DNA of 64,000 nucleotides, from assembly GCF_019175285.1 (NCBI RefSeq), contig NC_056530.1, forward strand, positions 1,763,474 through 1,827,473, given 5' to 3'. This document shows, piece after piece, positions 39,501-48,624 of this stretch; positions within the stretch are counted from its first letter, which is position 1; each line of letters begins with the position of its first letter. A program made the translations under genes and the position numbers. This DNA is from Sceloporus undulatus. Taxonomy: Eukaryota > Chordata > Lepidosauria > Squamata > Phrynosomatidae. Below the pieces are notes generated by a model. That model saw only the letters and a list, made by a program, of their open reading frames with translations, did no database searches and was not told the DNA's origin.

Positions 39501-40586
39501 CCTTAGAATTCCATTCCGAGGGACTGAGCTGGATAATAATAGGCCCAAGGGAATAATCTGCCCCATAATAATATGCTTGACTTTGTATTTTCTACCTGGT
39601 TGAAATAGTTTTTATATGCTTCACTTGGTGAACATTTGGTGCTGTTCTTGTTGCACCAAATATCTGATCCCCCCCCCCCCCCAGTTTACAAGCTTGGCAT
39701 CTTTTTTGGATGAAGCTATGGTCTATACATAGTAAAAATAAAGCAAATAGTAATTTTATTATCTCATATCATCATCTGTTTGGGAATGGAATGGAGGAGT
39801 TTGTCTTGTCCTGCATGTCAAGCACTAAAATATCTTGGGCCTCACTCAGTCTTGCTGAGAACCAAGCCATTTTAAATTCCACTTACCATCCTTCAATTGT
39901 GGTTTGTCTTAGCTTGGTACTTCTGCATTTTGTTTCTGTGTCCTTTTGTTTTTAAAACAACGTTTTGTTCTTCCATAGGTACCCCCAAAGGTGTGGATTT
40001 TAACAATGTGAAGACGATCCTGTTGTCCATAAATGGGGTGAAAGCCCTTCACAGTCTCCATATCTGGGCTCTCACGGTGTCTCAGCCTGTATTGTCAGTC
40101 CACATTGCGATCAGTAAGTTACATTTGAGGCTGGGCTGACTTTTGGGGGGTGGGAAACTACTGTCCTGAATTCTAGACCTGGTACAGAGTTTGGAAAACT
40201 TCTTTTCTTTCTTACTTCCCCCCCCTTTTTTTTTTTGGCCCCCAACTCTCAGATTTCACCAGTCAGCCTGTTTTTTTAGATGGATGATCTTTTTGAGCTT
40301 CTCTGGGAAGCATTTTAGCTGTAATGTGGGATAAAAATGTAACCAATGAATGAATATGTATCCCAACATACTTTCTCGTTCCTGGTGGTTCAAATGGATG
40401 GTGTTTTCCTTTGCCCCACTCTTGTTGTTTTCCATCCCAGATGCAGACGCAGATGCACAGACTGTCTTAAAGGAAGCAAGTTCTAGGCTGCAGCGAGCTT
40501 TCAATTTCCACACCACGACCATCCAGATAGAGAATTACTCCGAGGACATGAAAGACTGCCGAGAGTGCCAGAGCCCTTCTGACTGA
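27493..40586 (+). CDS. SLC30A2: SLC30A2 / ZnT2 zinc transporter, 8 coding exons; frame broken in exons 2-3 of this sequence
   Basis: Exons are 27493-27551, 33513-33723, 35980-36125, 37872-38025, 38152-38311, 39198-39303, 39979-40113 and 40441-40586. The total of 1117 nt is close to the 372 residues of human ZnT2. Cation-diffusion-facilitator hallmarks are present: six membrane segments, HLLTD in TM2 and HVVGD in TM5 (the HxxxD zinc sites), a His-rich loop HGHSHHSHG between TM4 and TM5, and a C-terminal ferredoxin-like domain ending CQSPSD as in human. The family moves cytosolic zinc into vesicles in exchange for protons. Exons 4-8 are clean. In exon 2 the homologous peptide runs through several frames (shifts near 33.61, 33.67 and 33.695 kb), and exon 3 ends with a base apparently missing at its donor. 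Either the assembly has small deletions here or the gene is damaged. SLC30A3 and SLC30A8 are paralogues, but the neighbours fix this as SLC30A2. Confidence 0.88.
27616..28250. repeat. Minisatellite, ~155-bp unit, about 4.5 copies
   Basis: Units start at about 27616, 27774, 27930, 28084 and 28186 (spacing about 158, 156, 154 and 102). Each carries gcccatcatccctgcacca, ggttctgtctcc and ctcccagaatcccccag. It begins about 65 bases past the SLC30A2 exon 1 donor. ORFs are open across it on both strands only because the unit lacks stops. They have no known relatives. Confidence 0.88.
28305..28614. mobile_element. Foldback MITE, family A, interrupted by repeat D
   Basis: Ends gggtgcatctacactgtaga and ctacagtgcagatgcaccct flank the element. 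About 85 bases near 28396-28480 belong to the short dispersed family D (attttggttggtccaataaa). Confidence 0.7.
28989..29212 (-). mobile_element. Sauria-type SINE
   Basis: A reverse copy: gttgtgtgctttcaagttgt at the tail, ttgttcagaggaggtttgcc in the body, and a head ending in cctacaccaatacactgcac. Confidence 0.75.
29337..29440 (+). mobile_element. CR1 LINE 3' end (short)
   Basis: The CR1 terminus ggactggactggatggccct and ctctgtgattctttgattct follows an (AAT)n tract at 29270-29335. Confidence 0.7.
29445..30160. other. SLC30A2 intron 1 segment, mostly unrecognised
   Basis: An L2-like 3' end (taccttgatccatagggagg) lies at about 29590-29670. Nothing else was recognised. Confidence 0.4.
30165..30392 (+). 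mobile_element. Sauria-type SINE
   Basis: It begins gtggtgtagtagattgagcg, then a B-box-like gttcaattgcc and the block gacaagtcacactctctcac, and ends ggaggcacacaacaacaat. Confidence 0.8.
30393..32375. other. SLC30A2 intron 1, long stretch without recognised element
   Basis: No exon or named repeat was recognised, apart from short low-complexity runs. A motif tccccgaat repeats a few times near 31070-31100. Confidence 0.4.
32380..32475. repeat. Short dispersed repeat (family D)
   Basis: The stretch aatcagccaaccaaaatgta through ggcttcttcatcaggcaaag matches the copy at 23466. Confidence 0.5.
32758..33161. mobile_element. 404-bp hAT non-autonomous element with 8-bp target duplication
   Basis: Ends caggggtaggcaaccttttt and aggttgctacccctg form inverted repeats. 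Both flanks carry the perfect 8-bp duplication CTCTATGG (32750-32757 and 33162-33169). It lies in SLC30A2 intron 1, about 350 bases before exon 2. Confidence 0.9.
33330..33475. repeat. Short dispersed repeat (family D), reverse copy
   Basis: It contains tgtattttgtgtatttttgg and ataaaggtatccctgttttg. A near-identical segment occurs at 19720-19800. It ends about 40 bases before SLC30A2 exon 2. Confidence 0.5.
33513..33723 (+). CDS. SLC30A2: SLC30A2 coding exon 2 (N-terminal tail and TM1), with frame breaks
   Basis: The exon starts after gatgcag and ends at gtagac. In the frame set by exon 1 it reads RSYLGIPG through SIELNLTG, like human IRSYTG and AIELAAQS. The peptides expected next appear in other frames: HCHSSW, then [12 protein letters not shown] (33638-33670), then LYLASVIC (33673-33695), then [10 protein letters not shown] (33696-33723). 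At least three, perhaps four, small indels therefore separate them. In the frame set by exon 1 a TGA follows VIC. Confidence 0.8.
34044..35110 (-). mobile_element. LINE-like repeat, probable non-LTR 3' region
   Basis: A microsatellite-like start is followed by agcgctgtaaatttacacag, ggttccctgccctcgggctt and tccatggagggctttaaacg, phrases typical of reverse-oriented L2-type LINE tails. The family is not certain. Confidence 0.5.
35125..35357 (+). mobile_element. CR1 LINE 3' end
   Basis: It runs from atgcaagctacaggaaaaga and cttcctgacagtaaaggctg to ccaactctgtgattctatg. It continues the repeat block before SLC30A2 exon 3. Confidence 0.8.
35980..36125 (+). CDS. SLC30A2: SLC30A2 coding exon 3 (TM2, first zinc-binding HxxxD)
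   Basis: The exon encodes [19 protein letters not shown] and then [19 protein letters not shown], with the HxxxD metal site of TM2. The family reads W-x-R-A-E across the next junction. Here the exon ends CGAGAG before gtattt, one base short of CGA GCA G, so joining to exon 4 shifts the frame. Confidence 0.88.
36170..36749. mobile_element. DNA transposon MITE (family E) with CR1 inserted
   Basis: Ends tactgtatatactcatgtat and gactatag-type partner tatagttgagtatctacagta are inverted repeats. The interior taccctcgacttatccacta is shared with 43093-43668. A CR1 end splits it at about 36412-36580. The element begins about 45 bases past the SLC30A2 exon 3 donor. Confidence 0.75.
36412..36580 (+). 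mobile_element. CR1 LINE 3' end inside MITE family E
   Basis: The sequence gtggaacacactcccgggag through ggttggactggatggtctgt ends with the ctatgattctat terminus. It interrupts the MITE, so it is younger. Confidence 0.8.
37168..37385 (+). mobile_element. 5S rRNA-derived SINE
   Basis: The head tagtatttggatgggagact with gaataccaggtgctgtaggc aligns with the 3' half of 5S rRNA. The tail aattcatggggtctccatta and gtggcttcaaagcacata resembles the BovB-like tail of Sauria SINEs. Confidence 0.8.
37872..38025 (+). CDS. SLC30A2: SLC30A2 coding exon 4 (TM3-TM4)
   Basis: The exon encodes [20 protein letters not shown] and [12 protein letters not shown]. It needs one base from the preceding exon and ends two bases into the Ile codon at gtatgt. 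No internal damage was seen. Confidence 0.93.
38152..38311 (+). CDS. SLC30A2: SLC30A2 coding exon 5 (His-rich loop, TM5)
   Basis: The exon follows a 126-bp intron and encodes [18 protein letters not shown] and then [18 protein letters not shown], with the second HxxxD zinc site. It ends in phase 0 at gtaagg. Confidence 0.94.
38700..39060 (+). repeat. Unclassified dispersed repeat, copy 3
   Basis: It shares acatgagagtgtggt, gttgaactcattttgcagca and gatggcagatgattaatggg with the copy at 44040-44340. It lies in SLC30A2 intron 5. Confidence 0.5.
39198..39303 (+). CDS. SLC30A2: SLC30A2 coding exon 6 (TM6), with GC donor
   Basis: The exon encodes [20 protein letters not shown] and RDVVLVLME. The phase needed by exon 7 places the 3' end at 39303, where the donor reads GCAAGT in the context GAAG|GCAAGT. 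That is the standard form of a GC-AG intron. No GT donor gives the conserved EG-TPKGVD junction. Confidence 0.92.
39979..40113 (+). CDS. SLC30A2: SLC30A2 coding exon 7 (cytosolic domain)
   Basis: The exon encodes [20 protein letters not shown] and [20 protein letters not shown], the strongly conserved C-terminal domain of ZnT2-like proteins. It ends one base into a codon at gtaagt. Confidence 0.94.
40441..40586 (+). CDS. SLC30A2: SLC30A2 terminal coding exon 8
   Basis: The exon starts after ccatcccag with [18 protein letters not shown]. It ends [20 protein letters not shown], then D and TGA, as in human ZnT2. Confidence 0.94.
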
Positions 40587-41000
40587 CCCTTTGTACCCCT
40601 GGGAAGGTCAATGAGCAACCTATGGACGGATCTCCCATCCTTTCTAAGCTGCTACCTCAGAATTTCTGCCAATGGGACCTGACTTTTGGGTCCCTTGCAG
40701 CCAAAAAACTCACTTGGAGCCTGAAACAAACTGTTCCTAGTTTGTTTGGGAGCCAAGCAAAGAACCACTGTCTCATTCCTCCTCCTCTTCCTTTCTCTTT
40801 TCTTTTCTCTCTCCTTTTTATGTGTTTGCTAGTCCCTTCCTCCTTTCCTAAATGTACTTTTTAAAGAACCTAAAATGAAGCTGCAGGAGATATCTGCCTA
40901 TTTATGGACTTGGCTATGGTGTCTGTTTAATGTAGAGGATCTCCTCTATGAGAGTTGGGATTCTGAGTCCAAACATATCCCCAAATAAAACACATCCACA
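40587..41000 (+). other. SLC30A2: SLC30A2 3' untranslated region with poly(A) signal
   Basis: About 400 bases follow the stop, with AATAAA at 40984-40989. A foldback MITE begins just after the signal. The end is an estimate. Confidence 0.6.
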
Positions 41001-41003
41001 CTA

Positions 41004-41200
41004 AATAATTTTTTTTTAAAATTCTAGCATTATGATTCCAATTTAAATGCCATGGTTCCATTCTATGGAGTCCTGGGATTTGCAATGTAAAGAGGAGCAT
41101 TTGTGGTTCTCAGCTGTAGTGTGCTCCATTGCCTGACCAGAATACAATTCTCAGGATTCCATAGGATGGAGGGTTAGTGTAGTGTGAAAGGGCCCCTGCT
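41004..41200. mobile_element. Foldback MITE, family B
   Basis: Arms tggagtcctgggatttgcaa and caattctcaggattccatag with an end agtgtagtgtgaaagggccc. It starts just past the SLC30A2 poly(A) signal. Confidence 0.65.
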
Positions 41201-41216
41201 ATAAGAGACCCTAGCC

Positions 41217-41406
41217 CAGTAGTTCCCAACCTTCCTAATGCCGCGACCCTTTAATACATTTTGTGGTGACCCAAACCCATGAAATTATTCTCATTGCTAC
41301 TTCATAACTGTAATTAAATAGGTGTTTTTCAATGGCCTTAGGCAGCCCCCATGAAAGGGTCATTCGACCCCCAAAGGGGTCCCGACCCACAGGTTGGGAA
41401 CCACTG
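41217..41406. mobile_element. SPIN-like hAT non-autonomous element, copy 1
   Basis: The ends cagtagttcccaaccttcct and cacaggttgggaaccactg match the SPIN consensus. So do the internal landmarks gctacttcataactgtaatt and cccccaaaggggtcccgacc. A perfect 8-bp target duplication CCCTAGCC flanks it (41209-41216 and 41407-41414). SPIN elements are known to have moved horizontally among tetrapods. Confidence 0.93.
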
Positions 41407-41460
41407 CCCTAGCCAATAACTCATAGCAGGGACTCTTTCTTGGCCAATATCAAAGACACC

Positions 41461-41742
41461 CATCATGGTGTTGTGGTCTGAGCATTGGATTGTGACTCTG
41501 GAGATCACAGTTCGAATCCCAGCTCAGCCATGTAAATCCACTGGTGATCTTGGGCAAGTCACACACTCTCAGCCTATGGCAATGGCAATGGCAGACCCCA
41601 TTTTGGTCTATGGACATAAATAAATGATGATGATGATTGGCAAACCCCCTCTGAAGAAATTTGCCAAGGCACACCATGATAAGGTCATCGTAAGTCAGAA
41701 ACGACTTGAAGGTACACAACAACAACAACAACAACAACAACA
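41461..41742 (+). mobile_element. Sauria-type SINE
   Basis: A full copy: tggtgttgtggtctgagcat head, B-box gttcgaatccc, the block cttgggcaagtcacacactc, a tail with gtaagtcagaaacgacttga and (ACA)10. Confidence 0.85.
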
Positions 41743-41924
41743 GCCAATGTTTGGTCACAACCCTTTCCTACATTAGTGGCCTTCTAAGGGATAAGAAAAT
41801 CTGGAAGCCCCAGGAATGGCTGTCTTTCTCAGTTTTCCACAGGGGCCTAAAATGTGCCTTTGCTTCAGATCATTATGGGAATTTTGAATAGCATCCTCTG
41901 AAGTTCAAAAAATTCCAATGGGGA

Positions 41925-42755
41925 TATCTGGGTGAGAGAGGGATGGGGTGGGATCGAATTGGGCCAAAACTAACACAATGAATTTCAGCAGGGAGAAATG
42001 TACAGTACTGCATTTGGCGGAGGGGGGGAGACACATGAAAGGCTCAGATATATGATAGGTGACACCTGCCTTGACAAAAGTACATGTGAAAGGGATCTGG
42101 GAATCCTTGTAGACCACAAGCTGAACATGAGTCAAAAATGTGATGCAGCAGCTAAATAAGCCAATACGATCCTAGGCTGCATCAGTCGGAGTGTAGTATG
42201 TAGATCAAAGGAAGCAGTAGTATCTATTCTGCTTTGGTCAGGCCTCACCTGGAATACTGCATCCAGTTCTGGGTACCACAGTTCAAGAGGGATATTGACT
42301 AACTGGAGCATGTCCAGAGGAGGTAATCAAAATGGCAAAAGCTCTGGAAACCCATGCCCTTTGAGGAGCAACTTCGGGAGCTTGGTATCTTCAGCCTGGA
42401 GAAGGGAAGGTTAAGAGGTGACATGATACCCACATTTAAATTTGAAGGGCTGTTATACTGAGGATGAAGCAAGCTTGTTTTCTGCAACTCTAGAGAACAG
42501 GACATGGAGCAATGGATTCAAGTTATGGGAAAAGAGATTCCACCTAAACATTAGGAAGAACTTCCTGACAAATAAGAGCTATTCAATAATGGACTGTACA
42601 TTGCCTCAGAATTGGTGGAATCTCCTCCTTTGGAGGTTTTTAAGCAGAAGCTGGATGTCCATCAGCCAAGAGTGCTTTGATTGTGCATTCCTGCATGATG
42701 GGGTTGGACTGGATGACCATTGGAGTCTCTTCCAACTCTATAATCCTATGAGAGC
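41925..42755 (+). mobile_element. CR1 LINE, ~0.8-kb 3' part, decayed
   Basis: Traces of the CR1 reverse transcriptase are recognisable (tgtgaaagggatctgggaat, accacaagctgaacatgagt), followed by the usual end. No long ORF remains. Confidence 0.85.
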
Positions 42756-43092
42756 TGTAGAGAGGAAGAAATTCAAAACAATGTCTGCTTTTTCCAAATG
42801 GGTCTCCAGTTTACCACTAGAGGGCCTCCGAAGCTTATTTAATTTGTACATCAACTTTTTAAAAAATGTCTTGTTCTTATGTATTTAAATACTAGGCTTG
42901 GGGTGATCTCAGAGGAAGCTTTTCTTGTGCAATGGCCCTGCTTTGTTAATGGAATTTTTGGTCCAGTTAAGCATCACTTTCCACTTTGAACCTTGCCATG
43001 TTTTTCCACCACTACTTCTGTCTTGTTTTCAGCACCCCACACTCCTGCACAAGCATACTCACGAAATTCATTAAATTTTGGCAAGATGGCTA

Positions 43093-43668
43093 ACCATATA
43101 TACTCGACTATAAGTTGACCTCATGTATAAGTCGAGGGTAGGTTTTTGGGGCCAAAATTATGGATTTTGATATGACCTGTCGATAAGTCGAAGGTAAAAC
43201 CTAGGGGCATGTGACAGGATCTAAAGCAGTGGTTCCCAACCTTCCTTTAATACAGTTCCTCATGTTGTGGTGACCCAAACCCATGAAATTATTTTCATTG
43301 CTACTTCATAACTGTAATTAAATAGGTGTTTTCCAATGGTCTTAGGCGACCCCCATGAAAGGGCCATTCGACCCCCCAAAGGGGTCCCGACCCACAGGTT
43401 GGGAACCACTGATCTAAAGGATGAGGCAAAGGAAAACAATGCCAAACAACTTACAAAATTTCACCAGGCACAACTGTTTGTGCTCATCCTAAAGGCTCGA
43501 TGGATGGGGGGGGGGAGGTTTCAGTCTTCCAGGACAGATTATGCTCTTGCTTTTCACCATGCATTCCTTCTAAAATAAGAATTAAAGTACAGTACTTATA
43601 TTGACCTGTGGATAAGTCGACCCAGGTTTTGGGGGTCAATTTTTTGGCTAAAATTTCTATATGAGTAG
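43093..43668. mobile_element. DNA transposon MITE (family E) with SPIN inserted
   Basis: It starts accatatatactcgactata and carries tgtataagtcgagggtaggt. Its far end reads gacctgtggataagtcgacc. SPIN copy 2 lies inside it. Same family as 36170-36749. Confidence 0.75.
43227..43411. mobile_element. SPIN-like hAT non-autonomous element, copy 2
   Basis: Ends cagtggttcccaaccttcct and caggttgggaaccactg, with tcctcatgttgtggtgaccc inside. A perfect 8-bp target duplication ATCTAAAG flanks it (43219-43226 and 43412-43419). It is nested in MITE family E. Confidence 0.95.
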
Positions 43669-44039
43669 TTGCCCAAAGCCTTTGGAAAGATAACACTGGG
43701 AATCCTTAGTCATTGCTTTAGGAACTGGATTGCAGAATTAAAATTTGGACTCAGATTAACCCTGACGGAGGAATCTTCTGTAGATGATCCAGAGGTGTGT
43801 AGCACACAGAAGAGCAGGGTGTGTCAAGGGATCTGCAAGATCACCTTACCTGGGCCTTGCACCGGTGAGGTATGGATTCTACTCTGTGGCTCCCATCACC
43901 ATCCCAGGATTCACACTGTTGCCACACTAGCCACCCTCCAGAGGCCATCCAGTAGCTGGTGGAGAGCAAGAAGATTGGAGAAGTCTGTTCCCATAGTTAG
44001 ATACAGACCCATACCTGCCTATATTTCACACCTTCAAAC

Positions 44040-44345
44040 CTGGACTGATGTGGCCAAGCAACATCAGAGTGTGGTCAAGATGGTAAATGTTATGTATAAG
44101 GAAGAGCGCACAAACCACAAGAGGTTCCAGTGGTTGCCTGAGCTTGTCACGGAGGGCAAGACTTGACCGCCTCACTGTGTAAAACTACAGTACTTTTGAA
44201 CATTGAACTGAGTTTGCAACAACTGAAGTAAGCTGAGGACGAAGGGGGAAAGTGAGATGAGGAGAGAGAAACCAGGACGTTTTAAAAACAGCTGTAAAAT
44301 GGGATGACAGAGGATTAATTGGAACTCTCCCTGCCAGGATGGTTC
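44040..44345 (+). repeat. Unclassified dispersed repeat, copy 4
   Basis: It contains acatcagagtgtggtcaaga, acattgaactgagtttgcaa and gatgacagaggattaattgg, shared with copies at 3.2, 10.1 and 38.8 kb. Confidence 0.5.
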
Positions 44346-44349
44346 AAGA

Positions 44350-45235
44350 AAATGAGGTCCTACTAATACATCTGTAATGCAAAGCGGAAGAGTTGACCTC
44401 CTCCAGATCCCTGGGAAGATGGAACTGGCTGTATAAGCTGCAAAGCTTGCCTAGGATGGCCCCATCTCAGTTTCATGATAAACTGTAGCAAAATCTAAAT
44501 AACAGTCATGGGAAAGGTAGCATTTCAATTTCCTACAGTGCTCTGGAGCAATGCTGCAATAAGGGCACAGTGGAAGTGTTTAAATGACACCTGCCGATGG
44601 CTTCACAAAAATGCTGCAGAGCACACAATTGTAAATGGATTAACAAAATGTGCAAATACAATTCAACAATGAGGAAGGGGGGAAAGTAAATATGGCACAG
44701 TGGTGGAGAGCTAAAGAGCAAACTGTTTCTAGAATACATAAACACAAATCCACAACACACTGCATACAGAAAACGGTGAGTGACAAGTACCCAAACAAGA
44801 CACCAAATAATGGTGTGGTTCTGTCATTAATTACCACTTCTTCTATTTAGTGATTTGTTATTCACTGTTTCTGCAGTGAGTACACTGTGGATTTATTTTT
44901 GCTTATGTACTCTTAATAGTTTCCATTTAACATTTTGCTATTTAGTTATCTGCAATTGTGTCACATTTATTTCTCCTCCTATTGTATTTTCTATACACGC
45001 TTGGTAAAACCAGTTTGCAGGTTTGTGTTTTGAAGGGTTTTTTTTAGTGTCTGTGTGGAAGCATCTGCAGCAGCAATTTCATTTCATTTCTTTTTTTGCT
45101 GGGCATTCATCTGGTCCAGTCTCTGCTGGCTGAGGATGAAGAGAAAAGCCAACTAGCTCTGCATCACGATTCTGAAAAATGGATGCCATCTCTTACCGAA
45201 AACACTCTCTATCCCCAAGGACTGGATTTACTCTT
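44350..45235. other. Intergenic DNA, nothing recognised
   Basis: No gene, named repeat or palindrome was recognised. Confidence 0.4.
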
Positions 45236-45259
45236 TTGTTGAAGAATTGGTTCAGTTCT

Positions 45260-45452
45260 TCAAATCCCAGGGTTCAAGCCTCTACTGCGTCATATAATTC
45301 AATGGGTGATCTTGGGCCAATTGCTCTCTCTTAGCCTGACCTACCTTGCAAGGTTGTTGTGAAGATGGAGAGAAGGAGATGCACTGAACACAAACCTGAG
45401 CTCACAAAAGGAGAATCTGGATAGAAATTTAACTAATTCATAAATAAATGTC
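45260..45452 (+). mobile_element. tRNA-derived SINE, MIR-like
   Basis: The phrases gtgatcttgggccaattgct and ctaccttgcaaggttgttgt are typical of a reptile SINE with a MIR-like core and a tail ending in taaataaatg. Confidence 0.55.
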
Positions 45453-46259
45453 ACTTATTGAGTGTTTTCTTCCACTGTTATTTCATTTCCCTCTCTGCCC
45501 ATTAGCCCAATATGAACACTTGTTGAAGTTCACTAGTTGACCTGAGGACCAGCCATGGGCCATCATTTTAGATGTCTTTCTTTGGAGGGTTATGCTGAAG
45601 ATAAAATGGGACAATCCTGCCATGTGCAGTAAGGATGCAAGCAAAATAAATCCCACTGCCCCGAAACTCCTTTTGATTTTAGATTCGTAAAAGGTTATGC
45701 CAATTATGTTGGAGATTTATTTGTATTTAATGTTTTTACCTGTGTGTCTCTCCATCCAAGCCAGTAAGTTTCTTAAGAGATGTTACCTCAATCCAGTGGT
45801 TGTTTCATCCCTAGATTTATGCAACTGTGATCCATTTTGTCAAAGGAAGTTGTGTTAGTCCAAAGGCTATTCCCTTTAAAGACACCTGAAGACCAACAAG
45901 GGTTTATTTGCTCCTTTATGAACAGCAGGGCTAAGTTGCCAAGCAGAGATGATTGATTTTACGGCAAGGTCCGCCATGGAGTTGCTTGCAAATAAAAGCC
46001 GCATTATTTATGTCATATGCCTCAGAGTGTTTAGGAAATGATTGTTTGGAAAGGGGTTTGGGTTTGTTAAGAAGCAATTCTCAACCCTGCTGGGGTTTCC
46101 TGAGGTGCTGTTTGTACTGTTTAAGGCAACTCATGTCAGGATTTCTATGATAGCCAGGCAGCAAGTAACCCAAGGCAGGACTTTTGTGGCAGCATCAGCA
46201 TGAACCAAAATGTGAATGGTGCCTTCTCAGTATGTTCTTGGTTAATGTACTTCAGTGTT

Positions 46260-46465
46260 ATTGTTGTTGTGTACCTTCAAGTTGTTTCTGACTTGCAGTA
46301 ACCCTAAGGCGAACCTATCACAACGTTTTCTTGGCAAGATTTATTCAGATTTGCCTTTGCTTTGCTCTAAGGCTGAGAGAGTGTGACTTGTCCAAGGTCA
46401 CCTAGTGGGTTTCCATGACTGAATTGGGATTCAAATTCTGTTCTGCAGAGTCTGAGGGCTAGTCT
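46260..46465 (-). mobile_element. Sauria-type SINE
   Basis: A reverse copy: ttgttgtgtaccttcaagtt tail, agagtgtgacttgtccaagg block, head near 46450. Confidence 0.75.
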
Positions 46466-46649
46466 ATATGTAATTGCTGCAGATTTTGCACATTCGCATT
46501 GATGCTGAATTGTCTCCACTTCCCTGTGCAAATTCACATCTATTCACCTTTCCTCTGTCAAAAAGGCAAATCCATGCAGAACGATGGGGTGGCCACAGGT
46601 TCAATAATGTGCATCCCCATAGATACTCACACATATCCAGTAAAAACTG

Positions 46650-46942
46650 TGAATCCTTTTTAAAGCTAAGTTTTTAAAACTGAATTTAAAGACCATATTG
46701 TTTAGGGAAGCGTTCCCAGGGAGTCTGTGATTGTGACCTGGTTGTTTTGATGCTTGACTCAATATTGAATATTTGCTGTTTTAACTTGTTTTCTTATGAT
46801 GTTTCTAACTTATTGTTTTAATTTCTAGATTGTCCGCCATAGGCAGGTTTTTTATATATTCTTGATTTTATTTGGTTTTGTACAGCACCGTGTACATTTA
46901 TGGCACTTTATAAATAAAGCTAATAATAAGAATAATAATTTA
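46650..46942 (+). mobile_element. L2-like LINE 3' end
   Basis: The 3'UTR phrases ttgtacagcaccgtgtacat and ggcactttataaataaagct are followed by (AAT)n-like bases. Confidence 0.6.
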
Positions 46943-47382
46943 TGGAGTTCCCTCTCCGAATTCCTCCAAATAGCATGTGGCTGGATCACAGTCTATTCAG
47001 TTCAAATCAGGAGTATTTTAATCATGTAGACAAGCCCAAAGTCCAGTGCTCAAACCACTACACCACACTGGCTCTAATGTACTTCTAGGCGCTGATCTGG
47101 TCAGCCTTGTTGTGGAGCCACACTGTGCAGAACTGAAGAAATAGGTTAAAAGTTGCAGATGATCAAGATATCCACTGCACAGACTCCCCTCTTCTCTTAG
47201 TTTAGCTGTACCCATACAGTAGAAGTAAAAACTGATTTTCCCCCCGAACAGTGATATCATCTCTTTTGTAGCAAGTATTTGGTGATGGTTTAGTCTGGAG
47301 TGGAATTAAAATTCATTCCCTTTGCAAAAGGCCTGCTCCAAGAAGACAGGCTAAAGCAGGCTAAAACTGACTAAAACTAAAG

Positions 47383-47828
47383 TATTTCCAACATATGGTG
47401 ACCTTAAGGCAAACTTACCACGGGGGTTTCTTGGCAAGATTTGTTCAAAGGGTTCTTTTGTGGGTTTTTTGGGCTATGAGGCCATGTTCTAGAAGAGTTT
47501 ATTCCTGACGTTTCACCCGCATCTGTGGCTGGCATCTTCAGAGAATGCATTCTCTGAAGTTGCCAGCCACAGATGCTGGTGAAACGTCAGGAATAAATTC
47601 TTCTAGAGCATGGCATATAGCCTGAAAAACCCACAAAAAACTATGGCTGTTGGCCATGAAAGCCTTCGAATTCACATTGTTCAAAATCTATATTGCCTTT
47701 GCCTTCCTCTGAGGCTGAGAGAGTGTGACTTGCCCAAAGTCATCCGGGGGGGGGGGTTCCATAGCTGAATGGGGATTCAAACCCTGGTTTCCAGAGTCCT
47801 AGTCCAATATGTAAACCACTACACACAC
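47383..47828 (-). mobile_element. Sauria-type SINE split by a hairpin element
   Basis: The SINE tail and body (47383-47449) resume at 47677-47828 (gagagtgtgacttgcccaaa, head ending ctacacaca). A family C hairpin element is inserted between. Confidence 0.8.
47450..47676. mobile_element. Hairpin element, family C, with 9-bp target duplication
   Basis: The arms gttctagaagagtttattcc with ctggcatcttcagagaatgc face each other with almost no loop. A 9-bp direct repeat TTGTTCAAA flanks it (47441-47449 and 47677-47685). It is inserted in a Sauria SINE. Confidence 0.85.
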
Positions 47829-47889
47829 TATTTCAATTACAATGCAGATGGTTAAAAAATAAACCCATAGCCACCCCACTTCACAATGA

Positions 47890-48580
47890 CTTCACAGCAT
47901 TCAGTGTTGTTTTTTCAGGCTGTGTTCCTTATGCATTATTTGGGAGTGAGTTCCATTGAAGTCACTTGGTCTTACCTTTGAAGCACATATTGGATTGCAA
48001 GTATGTGCACGGAAGTTCAGTTTTATTGCAAATCTAGGGCTCTTTCATCCTATGTCTGTTTCCACAAATATTGACTGCAGTTCCTTTAAGGAAGTGACAG
48101 TCCTGTTTTGGTTTTTTCACAATAAAGCACAGAGAGACTTAGGTCTAATCTTACCCAGGTTTAATACTGGATTGGGAGGGATTGGATTCTGCCAGTTAAA
48201 AATTCTGAAGGGATCAAACATTCGGATGTGGGAAAATTTCAGAGCAGCCTCCAGAAACCCATCAGGAAATGCTCATGTCAAAGGATTATTCACGGCTCCT
48301 GTCTCATCCTCCGGCTTCATTCTGTTCTTTATAAGCATCTCATTTTTAATTTTCTAAATGTTTATTTCTAAACGATTGCCAAGAGAATACTAACCAAATT
48401 CCTTCCCTGAACCTTCAACAGTCTTTTGGCAGATAGAACAGCAGCTTCTTACAACTTTGCTCCTTCCTCCTCCCATCTCATTTTATCGCTTTGCTTAAAT
48501 GCTTGGACCAGATCAATGGCACCAGCAATAGTATTTTTCTTCTAGCCAATGACTAATCTCCAGGATTCCCACCTTGAAAT
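47890..48580. other. Intergenic DNA, nothing recognised
   Basis: No gene or repeat was recognised. Confidence 0.4.
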
Positions 48581-48624
48581 GTTGTTGTTATGTGCCTCCA
48601 AATTGTCTCCTGGTTATCGTGACC

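Noticed and set aside
43669-44166. Open frame of 165 codons
   Set aside because: Its second half lies in the unclassified dispersed repeat, and the first half shows no known protein.
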